Origin: Thermus islandicus DSM 21543
GTDB lineage: Bacteria > Deinococcota > Deinococci > Deinococcales > Thermaceae
DNA length: 64,000 nucleotides
Direction: 5' to 3'
NCBI RefSeq assembly: GCF_000421625.1
Contig: NZ_ATXJ01000008.1
Location: forward strand, 20,718 to 84,717
The position numbers were made by a program, and so were the translations under genes. Shown piece by piece: positions 20,845 through 28,860 of this stretch (positions are counted from its first letter, which is position 1; each line of letters begins with the position of its first letter). The notes beneath the pieces were generated by a model, which saw only the letters and a program-made list of their open reading frames with translations, was not told the DNA's origin and made no database searches.

Positions 20845-21597
20845 ATGGAAGGGCATACCCCTGAACCCACCCACACCCTCGAGGGCTGGCATGTCCTCCA
20901 CGACTTCCGCCTTTTGGACTTTCCCCGCTGGCGCAAGGCCTCCCCCCTGGAGCGAGAGGCCGCCTGGGAGGAGCTTCGCGGCCTCCTCGCCGAGTGGCGG
21001 CGGGTGGAGGAGGAAGGCCGGGGAGCCTTCGGCGTCTACCAGGTGATCACCAAAAAGGCAGACCTCCTCTTCCTGAACCTGAGGGAGGGCCTGGACGCGC
21101 TTTTGAACCTGGAGGCCGCCCTCAACCGGAGCCTCTTGGCGGAGTACCTCCTTCCCGCCTACGGCTTCTACTCCGTGGTGGAGCTGGGAAGCCAGGAGAA
21201 GCCCCTGAACCCCGAGTCCCCCTACGTCAGGTCCCGCCTTACCCCGGAGGTGCCCAAGTCGGGCTACATCTGCTTCTACCCCATGAACAAGAGGCGCCAA
21301 GGGCAGGACAACTGGTACCTGCTCCCCGCCAAGGAGCGGGCCCGGCTCATGCGGGCCCACGGGGAGACGGGCCGGAAGTACCAGGGGAAGGTGGTCCAGG
21401 TGATCAGCGGGGCCCAGGGCCTGGACGACTGGGAGTGGGGGGTGGACCTTTTCAGCGAGGACCCCATCCAGTTCAAGAAGATCGTCTACGAGATGCGCTT
21501 TGACGAGGTTTCGGCGCGCTACGGCGAGTTCGGGCCCTTCTACGTGGGCCGGTACCTGGACGAAGGGGCCCTTGCCCGTTTCCTGGGCGTAAGCTAG
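20845..21597 (+). CDS. hemQ: Coproheme decarboxylase (chlorite-dismutase family)
   Basis: Converts coproheme to heme b in the coproporphyrin-dependent pathway. 250 residues, the usual length. It has a chlorite-dismutase fold with the catalytic Tyr in GYICFYPMNKRR (near residue 145) and the proximal heme His in MRAHGETGRKY (near 170). The Gln/Arg of the chlorite-degrading enzymes are not evident, which favours the HemQ role. The ATG at 20845 is leaderless; an in-frame GTG at 20836 lies within the promoter. Confidence 0.92.
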   Translation: MEGHTPEPTHTLEGWHVLHDFRLLDFPRWRKASPLEREAAWEELRGLLAEWRRVEEEGRGAFGVYQVITKKADLLFLNLREGLDALLNLEAALNRSLLAEYLLPAYGFYSVVELGSQEKPLNPESPYVRSRLTPEVPKSGYICFYPMNKRRQGQDNWYLLPAKERARLMRAHGETGRKYQGKVVQVISGAQGLDDWEWGVDLFSEDPIQFKKIVYEMRFDEVSARYGEFGPFYVGRYLDEGALARFLGVS

Positions 21598-21601
21598 GAG
21601 C

Positions 21602-22096
21602 ATGGCGCTTTTCTGGGCCCTTGGCCTCTTCCGCCTCCTCCCCGAGTTCCGGCGCCTCGAGGCCGAGCACCAGGAGCACCTCAAGGAGGAGTTCGCCCTT
21701 TGCCTGCACCGTTTCCGGGAGCGGGCCGGTTTTCTCAAGGCCTACAGCCTGGTGGGCTTTTCCGCGGAGGCAGACCTCCTCCTCTTCCAGGGGGTGGGGG
21801 ACCTGAAGGCCCTCCAGGCCTTCCGCCGGGAGGCCAACCGGACCCGGATGATGGGCTTTCTGGAGGCCCGGGACCTCTTCCTGGACCGGGGCGAGGGGGC
21901 GCCCGGGGAGGGCCCTTTGGCGGTCTTCCCCCAGGGCTTAAAGGGCTCGCCGCCCCCGGGGACCAGGCTCCTTGCGGGGCTTCGGGTGGCCCTTTTGGAG
22001 GGTCCTCTGGAGGCCCTTTTCCCCGTGGCTGCAGCGGAGGGGGGGTATCTGGGCTTCCCCCGGGGCTTCCGCGAGGCCCTGGACGACCTGGGCTAG
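21602..22096 (+). CDS. Short chlorite-dismutase-like protein next to hemQ
   Basis: 164 residues, 4 nt after hemQ with GGAGC at the junction. LLPEFRRLEAEHQEHLKEEF, then FLKAYSLVGFSAEADLLLF, parallels the N-terminal ferredoxin-like half of HemQ (WEELRGLL..., YQVITKKADLLFL). Neither the YPMNKRR Tyr nor the HGETGRKY heme ligand is found. I infer a non-catalytic paralogue or partner of HemQ. Its stop shares CTAG with ruvA. Confidence 0.65.
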   Translation: MALFWALGLFRLLPEFRRLEAEHQEHLKEEFALCLHRFRERAGFLKAYSLVGFSAEADLLLFQGVGDLKALQAFRREANRTRMMGFLEARDLFLDRGEGAPGEGPLAVFPQGLKGSPPPGTRLLAGLRVALLEGPLEALFPVAAAEGGYLGFPRGFREALDDLG

Positions 22097-22668
22097 CGGA
22101 GGCGCTTCAGGGCCTCCTTGATGAGCTCCTGGGCCCGGGCCTTGGGGTTTCGGCTTAGGAGCTCCAGGACGATGGCCCTCGCCTGCCCCTCCTTGAAGCC
22201 GAGGGCGGCCAGGGCCAGGACGGCCTCCTCCGCGGCCTCGCTTTCCACCTTCTCTCCGGCGAGGAGCTGGGGGGGCACCTTCCCCTTGAGCTCCAGGGCA
22301 AGGCGCTCCGCAAGCCTTTTCCCCACCCCGCTCGCCGAGGTGAGGAGCCTCAGGTCCCCCTCCGCCAGGGCCCGGGCGAGGAGCCTGGGGGGGAGGGCGG
22401 AGAGGAGGGCGAGGGCCACCTTGGGCCCCACCCCGCTCACGGAGAGGAGGAGGTCAAAAAGGGCGAGGCTTTCCTCCTCGGGGAAACCGTAGAGGGCGAG
22501 GCCCTCCTCCTGGAGCCTGAGGTGGGTGTGGACCGCCACCTCCTCCCCCTCCTTTAGGGCCTGGAGGAAGGGGCTTGGGGCCTGGAGGAAAAACCCCACC
22601 CCCCCCACGAGGAGGAGGAACCCCCCCTCCCCCTTCTTGAGCACCTGCCCCTTGAGGTAGCGGATCAT
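22093..22668 (-). CDS. ruvA: Holliday junction branch migration protein RuvA
   Basis: DNA-binding subunit that loads RuvB on Holliday junctions. 191 residues: OB-fold domain I (MIRYLKGQVL to about 62), helix-hairpin-helix pairs LLSVSGVGPKVALALLS and LTSASGVGKRLAERLALELKGK, and a C-terminal RuvB-binding domain. The ATG at 22668 lies inside the upstream gene's last codons (4-nt overlap). The frame continues upstream to 23097 but is non-coding there. Confidence 0.95.
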   Translation of the reverse strand: MIRYLKGQVLKKGEGGFLLLVGGVGFFLQAPSPFLQALKEGEEVAVHTHLRLQEEGLALYGFPEEESLALFDLLLSVSGVGPKVALALLSALPPRLLARALAEGDLRLLTSASGVGKRLAERLALELKGKVPPQLLAGEKVESEAAEEAVLALAALGFKEGQARAIVLELLSRNPKARAQELIKEALKRLR

Positions 22669-23429
22669 CGCCCCTGGAACCGGGGCGGGCGCTTCTCCCG
22701 GAAGGCCCTCACCCCTTCCTCGTGGTCCAGGGTGCGCCCCGCCTCGCCCTGGAGGATGGCCTCGAGGGCCAGGGCCTCCGTGAGGGAGAGGCGGTAGGTC
22801 TCCAGGAGGAGCTTCTTGGTGAGGGCATAGGCCCGGGTGGGGCCCTCCGCCAGCGTCCGGGCCAGGCCCAAGGCCTCCTCCATGAGGCGCTCCCCGGGCA
22901 CCACCCGGTGGACCAGGCCCAGGGCCAAGGCCTCCTCTGCCGAAAGCCTGGGGGAGAGGTGGAGGAGCTCCTGGGCCTTGGCCAGGCCCACCAGGCGGGG
23001 CAGGAGGAAGCTCATCCCCGAGTCCGGCACCAGGCCGATGCGGACGAAGGCGGGGGTGAAGCTCGCCTCCTTTGCCGCGAGGCGCAGGTCCCCCCATAGG
23101 GCGAGGCTCATGCCCGCCCCCGCGGCCGCCCCGTTCACGGCCACCACCAGGGGCTTCTCCAGGCCCGCCAGGGCCTCCACCACCCGGTTGTAGCGGCGGA
23201 GGTGGGCCTCGTAGTCGGGCTTCGCCTCGCCGAACTCCAAAAGGTCCTGCCCCGCGGAGAAGGCCTTTCCTGCCCCCGTGAGGAGGAGGGCGCGCACCTC
23301 CTTGTCCCCGCTGGCTTCTTCCAGGGCGGCGTGGAGGGCGTCAAGAAGCTCCCCGGTGAGGGCGTTGAGCCTTTCGGGCCGGTTCAGGGTGAGGACCAAA
23401 ACGCTTCCTTGGCGCTCCTTCAGGACCAT
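22665..23429 (-). CDS. Enoyl-CoA hydratase/isomerase family protein
   Basis: Crotonase-fold enzyme acting on acyl-CoA. 254 residues with the oxyanion motifs FSAGQDLLEFG near residue 60 and NGAAAGAGMSLALWGDLRLA near 100. The acid/base region reads VRIGLVPDSGMSFLLPRLVG, where Asp replaces one of the two Glu of classical hydratases, as in PaaG-type isomerases. The ATG is 6 nt after TACAAT (23436-23441 complement), leaderless. It overlaps ruvA by 4 nt. Confidence 0.88.
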   Translation of the reverse strand: MVLKERQGSVLVLTLNRPERLNALTGELLDALHAALEEASGDKEVRALLLTGAGKAFSAGQDLLEFGEAKPDYEAHLRRYNRVVEALAGLEKPLVVAVNGAAAGAGMSLALWGDLRLAAKEASFTPAFVRIGLVPDSGMSFLLPRLVGLAKAQELLHLSPRLSAEEALALGLVHRVVPGERLMEEALGLARTLAEGPTRAYALTKKLLLETYRLSLTEALALEAILQGEAGRTLDHEEGVRAFREKRPPRFQGR

Positions 23430-23455
23430 GGCCCCATTGTAAAGGGGCGGGGCAT

Positions 23456-23476
23456 CTACACCGGTTTTTGGTGTAG
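23456..23476. promoter_or_regulatory. Inverted repeat between ech and sucA promoters
   Basis: CTACACC (23456-23462) and GGTGTAG (23470-23476) flank a 7-nt T-rich spacer. The repeat lies 26 nt upstream of the ech start and 35 nt upstream of the sucA start, overlapping the likely sucA -10 region (TAGCGT, 23474-23479). Its symmetric position fits an operator acting on both directions. It is not followed by a T run, so a terminator is less likely. Confidence 0.55.
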
Positions 23477-23511
23477 CGTAGTGGAGGGGGCGTGGCCCCC
23501 TGGGAGGCAGG

Positions 23512-26181
23512 ATGGAGCTAGCGCTGGAAAGCCAAGGCTACCTGGAGGCCCTGTACCGGGCCTACCTGGAGGACCCCTTTTCCCTGCCCGAGGAGTGGCG
23601 CCGCTACTTCTCCGCCCTCGCCCTGGAGGACGGCCGACGAGAACCCCTGGCGGGGGAGGCTTTGGACCTGGCCTTCCTCCTCAAGGTGGAGCGCCTGGTG
23701 CAAGCCCACCGGGAGCTCGGCCATCTGGCGGCCCGGATAGACCCCCTGGGCCGGGAACGGCCGAGGCCCAGGGCGCTCACCCTCGAGGCCCACGGCCTCT
23801 CCCGGGAGGACCTGGCAAGGCCCCTCCCTCCCCCCTTCGGGGCCCCCAGCCTAGGAGCGCTTCTGGACCGCCTGGAGGCCACCTACCTCGGCCCGGTGGG
23901 GTGGGAGCTCGCCCACGTGGACCCCGAGGAGCGGGCCTGGCTCCTCGCCCAGGTGGAGTCCCCCTGGCCCCGGCCCGATCCCGAGACCAGGCGGCGGCTC
24001 CTCAGGGCCCTCATGGAGGCGAGCCTCTTTGAGGAGTTCCTGCAGCGGAAGTACCTGGGGGCCAAGACCTTCAGCGCCGAGGGCCTGGAAAGCCTCATCC
24101 CCCTCCTCCAAGAGGCCATCCTGGAGGCCGCGAGGCACGGGGTGCGGGAGGTGGTCCTGGGCATGGCCCACCGGGGGCGGCTCAACGTCTTGGCCCACGT
24201 GGTGGGCAAGCCCTTTGAGCGTATCTTCCGCGAGTTTGAGGAGATCTTCCCCGAGGGGTACTCAGGGGACGTGAAGTACCACCTGGGCTTCTCCAGCGAC
24301 CGGGAAACCCCCTTTGGCCCGGTCCACGTCTCCTTGAACTTCAACCCAAGCCACCTGGAGTTCGTGAACCCCGTGACCCTGGGGAGGCTTCGCGCCAAGC
24401 AGGACCGCTTCGGCGACCGAGAGAGGCGGCGGGGCCTGGCCATTCTGGTCCACGGGGACGCCGCCTTTATCGGGGAGGGGATCGTCCAGGAGACCCTGAA
24501 CCTCTCCGGGCTTCCGGGCTACCGGGTAGGGGGGACGCTCCACGTGGTGGCCAACAACCAGCTGGGCTTCACCACCCTGCCTTCCGAGTACACCTCCTGC
24601 CCCTACCCCACCGACGTGGCCAAGATGGTGGGCGCCCCCATCTTCCACGTGAACGCCGAGGCCCTGGACGAGCTCTGGTTTGCCCTCCGCCTGGCCCTCG
24701 CCTACCGCCAGCGCTACGGCAAGGACGTGGTCCTGGACCTCGTGGGCTACCGCCGGCGGGGGCACAACGAGTCGGACGAGCCCACCTTCACCCAGGCCCC
24801 CATGTACGCCCTCATCGCCAAGAAGCCCGCCCCCTGGCGGGTCTACGCCGAGCGCCTCCTGGCCGAGGGGGCCGTGGGGGAGGAGGAGCTTAAGGCCTGG
24901 CAGGAGGCCTACCTGGAGCGTTTGGAGGCCGAGTTCGCCCGGGTCAAGGCCGAGCCCGGCCCCGTGGTCCCCCACGGGCTTTCCGGGGTCTGGCAGGGCT
25001 ATGTGGGCGGGCCCGACCACCGGGTGCCCGAGGCCGACACCCGGGTGCCCAAGGAGGCCCTAAAGAACCTCTTGGTGCGCCTTTCCACCCCCCCTGAGGG
25101 CTTCCGGGTGCACCCTAAGCTCAAGCGCTTCCTCGAGGCCCGCCAGGAGATGGCCGAGGAGAAGCGCCCCGTGGACTGGGCCGCCGCCGAGGCCCTGGCC
25201 TTGGCCACCCTGGCGGTAGAGGGGCACAGGGTCCGCCTCACGGGCCAGGACGCCCTAAGGGGCACCTTCACCCAGCGCCACGCCGCTCTCTACGACTACG
25301 AGACGGGGGAGCCCTATGTTCCCCTAAAGCACCTGGCGGAGGGGCAGGCGGAGGTGGAGATCTGGAACTCCCCCCTCTCCGAGGCCGGGGTCCTGGGCTT
25401 TGAGTACGGCTACAGCCTGGACTACCCCGAGGGCCTCGTGCTTTGGGAGGCCCAGTTCGGGGACTTCGTCAACGTGGCCCAAGTCTACATAGACCAGTTC
25501 CTGGCGAGCGCCGAGGCCAAGTGGAACCGCCTCTCGGGCCTCGTCCTCCTCCTGCCCCATGGCCTCGAGGGCCAGGGCCCCGAGCACTCCTCGGCGCGGC
25601 CTGAGCGCTTCCTCCAGCTCGCCGCCCGGGACAACCTGCAGATCGCCTACCCCACCACCCCCGCCCAGCTTTTCCACCTCCTCCGCCGCCAGGTGAAGCG
25701 CCCTATCCGCAAGCCCTTGGTGGTCCTCACCCCCAAGAGCCTCCTCCGCCACCCCGAGGTGGTCTCCCCCCTGGAGGAGCTCGCGGAAGGGCGCTTCCAG
25801 AAGGTGATCCCCGAGCGGGTCAAGGGGGCGAGGAAGGTCCTCCTCACCTCGGGCAAGGTCTACTACGACCTCCTGCAGCGGCGCCGGGAGCTTGGGGCCT
25901 TGGACGTGGCCATCCTGAGGCTGGAGCTCCTCTACCCCTTTCCCGAGGCCGAGCTTAGGGAGGCCCTCGGCTTCTACCCCAAGAAGGTCCCCGTGGTCTT
26001 TGTGCAGGAGGAGCCGGTGAACCAGGGGGCTTGGTGGTACCTCTCGGCCCGCTTCTGCGGGGAGATCTTTGGCCATCCCTTCTCCGTGGTGGCCCGGCCC
26101 GAGTCCCCGAGCCCCGCCGTGGGCTCCTCCAAGGTGCACCGGCTGGAGCAGGAGGAGCTCCTCGAGGAAGCCTTCAAGTGA
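23512..26181 (+). CDS. sucA: 2-oxoglutarate dehydrogenase E1 component
   Basis: Thiamine-diphosphate-dependent decarboxylase of the TCA cycle. 889 residues. It has the N-terminal helix typical of OdhA ([16 protein letters not shown]), then [20 protein letters not shown] near residue 215, [10 protein letters not shown] near 315, [12 protein letters not shown] near 585 and the C-terminal [23 protein letters not shown] precedes the ATG. First gene of sucA-sucB-lpd. Confidence 0.96.
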   Translation: MELALESQGYLEALYRAYLEDPFSLPEEWRRYFSALALEDGRREPLAGEALDLAFLLKVERLVQAHRELGHLAARIDPLGRERPRPRALTLEAHGLSREDLARPLPPPFGAPSLGALLDRLEATYLGPVGWELAHVDPEERAWLLAQVESPWPRPDPETRRRLLRALMEASLFEEFLQRKYLGAKTFSAEGLESLIPLLQEAILEAARHGVREVVLGMAHRGRLNVLAHVVGKPFERIFREFEEIFPEGYSGDVKYHLGFSSDRETPFGPVHVSLNFNPSHLEFVNPVTLGRLRAKQDRFGDRERRRGLAILVHGDAAFIGEGIVQETLNLSGLPGYRVGGTLHVVANNQLGFTTLPSEYTSCPYPTDVAKMVGAPIFHVNAEALDELWFALRLALAYRQRYGKDVVLDLVGYRRRGHNESDEPTFTQAPMYALIAKKPAPWRVYAERLLAEGAVGEEELKAWQEAYLERLEAEFARVKAEPGPVVPHGLSGVWQGYVGGPDHRVPEADTRVPKEALKNLLVRLSTPPEGFRVHPKLKRFLEARQEMAEEKRPVDWAAAEALALATLAVEGHRVRLTGQDALRGTFTQRHAALYDYETGEPYVPLKHLAEGQAEVEIWNSPLSEAGVLGFEYGYSLDYPEGLVLWEAQFGDFVNVAQVYIDQFLASAEAKWNRLSGLVLLLPHGLEGQGPEHSSARPERFLQLAARDNLQIAYPTTPAQLFHLLRRQVKRPIRKPLVVLTPKSLLRHPEVVSPLEELAEGRFQKVIPERVKGARKVLLTSGKVYYDLLQRRRELGALDVAILRLELLYPFPEAELREALGFYPKKVPVVFVQEEPVNQGAWWYLSARFCGEIFGHPFSVVARPESPSPAVGSSKVHRLEQEELLEEAFK

Positions 26182-26194
26182 AGGGAGGTATGCG

Positions 26195-27391
26195 GTGCAG
26201 GAGCTGAAAGTGCCCTCCGTGGGCGAGAGCATCGTGGAAGTGGAGATCGGCGCCTGGCTCAAGGGGGAGGGCGAGCGCTTCGCCCAGGACGAGCCTCTGG
26301 TGGAGCTCATCACCGACAAGGCCACCTTAGAGCTCCCCGCCCCCTTCTCGGGGACCCTGAAGCAGATCCTGAAGAAAACCGGGGAGACCGCCCGGGTGGG
26401 GGAGACCATCGCCCTCCTGGAGGAGGGGGCGGCGGAGGCCAGGCCCCAGGCGCCTGCCGAAGCCCCTAAGGAGGCTTCCCCGGAACCCCTGGCCATGCCT
26501 GCCGCCCTCCGCCTCATGCAGGAGAAGGGGGTCGCCCCGGAGGAGGTCCGGGGCACGGGCCTGGGCGGCCGCATCCTTAAGGAGGATGTGGAGCGCCACC
26601 TTAGGGAGCGGGAAGCGCCTTCCAGACCCGCCGAGCCCGCCCCACCTTCCCCTCCGCCCCCTTCTCCCCAGGCCCCCGCCGACAAGCCCTGGCGGGTGGA
26701 CGAGGCCGTGCCCATGACCCCATTGCGCCGCCGGATCGCCGAGCGGCTTCTTCAGGCCCGCCAGACCACGGCCATGCTCACCACCTTCAACGAGGCGGAC
26801 ATGTCGGCGGTCATCGCCTTGAGGAAGGAACTCGGGGAGGCTTTCCAGAAGAAGCACGGGGTCAAGCTGGGCTTCATGAGCTTCTTCGTCAAGGCTGTGG
26901 TCCAAGCCCTCAAGGAGATCCCCGAGCTCAACGCCGAGATCCGGGACAACCACATCGTATACCACCGCTACTACGACATCGGGGTGGCCGTGGGCGGCGG
27001 GGAAGGGCTGGTGGTGCCCGTGATCCGGGACGCCGACCGGCTTTCCTTCGCCGAGATTGAGCAGAGGATCGCGGACTTCGCCGAGCGGGCCCGCACCAAG
27101 AAGCTCCGCCCTGAGGAGCTGATGGGCGGAACCTTCACCATCACCAACGGTGGGGTCTACGGTTCCTTGAACTCCACGCCCCTTTTGAACCCTCCCCAGG
27201 TGGGCATCCTAGGCATGCACGCTATCCAGGAGCGCCCCGTGGCCCGGGATGGGCAGGTGGTGGTCCGCCCCATGATGTACCTGGCCCTCTCCTACGACCA
27301 CCGCATCGTGGACGGGCGGGAGGCGGTCACCTTCCTGCGCCGGGTCAAGGAGCTGGTGGAGAACCCTGTGAGGCTCCTTCTGGAGGTGTAG
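26195..27391 (+). CDS. sucB: 2-oxoglutarate dehydrogenase E2 (dihydrolipoyl succinyltransferase)
   Basis: Succinyl transfer to CoA. 398 residues: lipoyl domain (residues 1-77, lipoyl Lys in ITDKATLE, about residue 42), subunit-binding domain ([15 protein letters not shown] to about 150), a Pro-rich linker, and the catalytic domain with [14 protein letters not shown] and the active-site [14 protein letters not shown]. The GTG at 26195 with GGGAGGT 5 nt upstream is chosen. The ATG at 26190 is in another frame and hits a stop after five codons. Confidence 0.95.
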   Translation: MQELKVPSVGESIVEVEIGAWLKGEGERFAQDEPLVELITDKATLELPAPFSGTLKQILKKTGETARVGETIALLEEGAAEARPQAPAEAPKEASPEPLAMPAALRLMQEKGVAPEEVRGTGLGGRILKEDVERHLREREAPSRPAEPAPPSPPPPSPQAPADKPWRVDEAVPMTPLRRRIAERLLQARQTTAMLTTFNEADMSAVIALRKELGEAFQKKHGVKLGFMSFFVKAVVQALKEIPELNAEIRDNHIVYHRYYDIGVAVGGGEGLVVPVIRDADRLSFAEIEQRIADFAERARTKKLRPEELMGGTFTITNGGVYGSLNSTPLLNPPQVGILGMHAIQERPVARDGQVVVRPMMYLALSYDHRIVDGREAVTFLRRVKELVENPVRLLLEV

Positions 27392-27392
27392 G

Positions 27393-28760
27393 GTGTACGA
27401 CCTCCTGGTGATCGGCGCCGGACCTGGGGGGTATGTGGCGGCCATCCGGGCGGCCCAGCTCGGGATGAGGGTGGGGGTGGTGGAGAAGGAGAAGGCCCTG
27501 GGGGGGACCTGCCTTAGGGTGGGGTGCATCCCCTCCAAGGCCCTCCTGGAGACCACCGAGCGCATCTACGAGGCCAAGAAGGGCCTGGTGGGGGCCAAGG
27601 TGAAGGGGGTGGAGCTGGACCTTAAGGCCCTCATGGCCCACAAGGACAAGGTGGTCCAGGCCAACACCCAGGGGGTGGAGTTCCTCTTCAAGAAGAACGG
27701 GATCGCCCGCCACCTGGGCACGGCCCGCTTCCTTTCCGACCGGAAGGTCCTGGTGGAGGAGACGGGGGAGGAGCTTTCCGCCCGCTACCTCCTCATCGCC
27801 ACGGGAAGCGCCCCCCTCATCCCCCCCTGGGCCCAGGTGGACTACGAGCGGGTGGTGACCTCCACCGAGGCCCTGGCCTTCCCCGAGGTGCCGGAGAGGC
27901 TCATCGTGGTGGGGGGCGGGGTGGTGGGCCTCGAGCTCGGGGTGGTCTGGCACCGCCTGGGGGCGGAGGTCCTCGTCCTGGAGTACCTGGACCGGATCCT
28001 CCCCACCATGGACCTCGAGGTCTCCCGGGCGGCGGAGCGGATCTTCAAGAAGCAGGGCCTCATCCTTCGCACCGGGGTGCGGGTCACCGCCGTCTTTCCC
28101 CAAGGAAAGGGGGCCCGGGTAGAGCTTGCGGGGGGCGAGGTCCTGGAGGCGGACCGGGTGCTTGTGGCCGTGGGCCGGAGGCCCTACACCGAGGGGCTTG
28201 GCCTGGAAAACGCTGGGCTCGCCCCCGACGAGAAGGGCCGGATCCCCGTGGACGAGCACTTAAGGACCCGCGTTCCCCACATCTACGCCATTGGGGACGT
28301 GGTCCGCGGGCCCATGCTGGCCCACAAGGCGAGCGAGGAGGGGATCGCCGCCGTGGAGCACATGGCGAAAGGCTTCGGCCACGTGGACTACCAGGCCATC
28401 CCCAGCGTGGTCTACACCCACCCCGAGGTGGCCTCCGTGGGCTACACCGAGGAGGAGCTGAAGGCACAGGGCATCCCCTACAAGGTGGGGAAGTTCCCCT
28501 ACTCCGCCTCGGGCCGCGCCCGGGCCATGGGGGAGACGGAGGGCTTCATCAAGGTCCTCGCCCACGCCAAGACGGACCGGATCCTGGGGGTCCACGGGAT
28601 CGGGGCCCGGGTGGGGGACGTCCTGGCCGAGGCGGGCCTCGCCCTCTTCTTCAAGGCGAGCGCCGAGGATCTCGCCCGCGCCCCCCACCACCACCCCTCC
28701 CTTTCCGAGATCCTCAAGGAGGCGGCCCTGGCGGCGTGGGATAGGCCCATTCACCTCTAG
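27393..28760 (+). CDS. lpd: Dihydrolipoyl dehydrogenase (E3) of the 2-oxoglutarate complex
   Basis: FAD flavoprotein that reoxidises the lipoyl group of SucB. 455 residues with GAGPGGYVAAIRAAQ, the disulfide CLRVGC followed by IPSKAL, VVGGGVVGLELGVV for NAD, and the HHHPSLSEI catalytic His-Glu. It starts at a GTG one base after the sucB stop. It differs clearly from the E3 at 5457-6842, so each complex has its own copy. Confidence 0.95.
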   Translation: MYDLLVIGAGPGGYVAAIRAAQLGMRVGVVEKEKALGGTCLRVGCIPSKALLETTERIYEAKKGLVGAKVKGVELDLKALMAHKDKVVQANTQGVEFLFKKNGIARHLGTARFLSDRKVLVEETGEELSARYLLIATGSAPLIPPWAQVDYERVVTSTEALAFPEVPERLIVVGGGVVGLELGVVWHRLGAEVLVLEYLDRILPTMDLEVSRAAERIFKKQGLILRTGVRVTAVFPQGKGARVELAGGEVLEADRVLVAVGRRPYTEGLGLENAGLAPDEKGRIPVDEHLRTRVPHIYAIGDVVRGPMLAHKASEEGIAAVEHMAKGFGHVDYQAIPSVVYTHPEVASVGYTEEELKAQGIPYKVGKFPYSASGRARAMGETEGFIKVLAHAKTDRILGVHGIGARVGDVLAEAGLALFFKASAEDLARAPHHHPSLSEILKEAALAAWDRPIHL

Positions 28761-28782
28761 TACCCTTGCCTCCGGAGATCGC

Positions 28783-28847
28783 CCCCGTGCTGGCGCAAGC
28801 CAGCACGGGGTGGTAGAAAACCCCCTCCTGGCGCACGCCAGGAGGGG
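28783..28847. terminator. Two tandem tetraloop hairpins between convergent lpd and protease genes
   Basis: Hairpin 1: CCCCGTGCTGGC (28783-28794), loop GCAA, partner 28799-28810. Hairpin 2: CCCCTCCTGGC (28822-28832), loop of 4 nt, partner 28837-28847. Both stems are perfect. GGTAGAAAA lies between them. Neither is followed by a long T run. They probably stop transcription from both sides. Confidence 0.75.
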
Positions 28848-28860
28848 AAGCGGGGTCCCC

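Noticed and set aside
22669..23097. Upstream extension of the ruvA reading frame
   Set aside because: It runs through the enoyl-CoA hydratase gene in another frame with Pro/Gly/Arg-rich low-complexity sequence; RuvA begins at MIRYLKG.
26190..26207. ATG start for sucB at 26190
   Set aside because: That frame stops after five codons; the lipoyl domain reads from the GTG at 26195.
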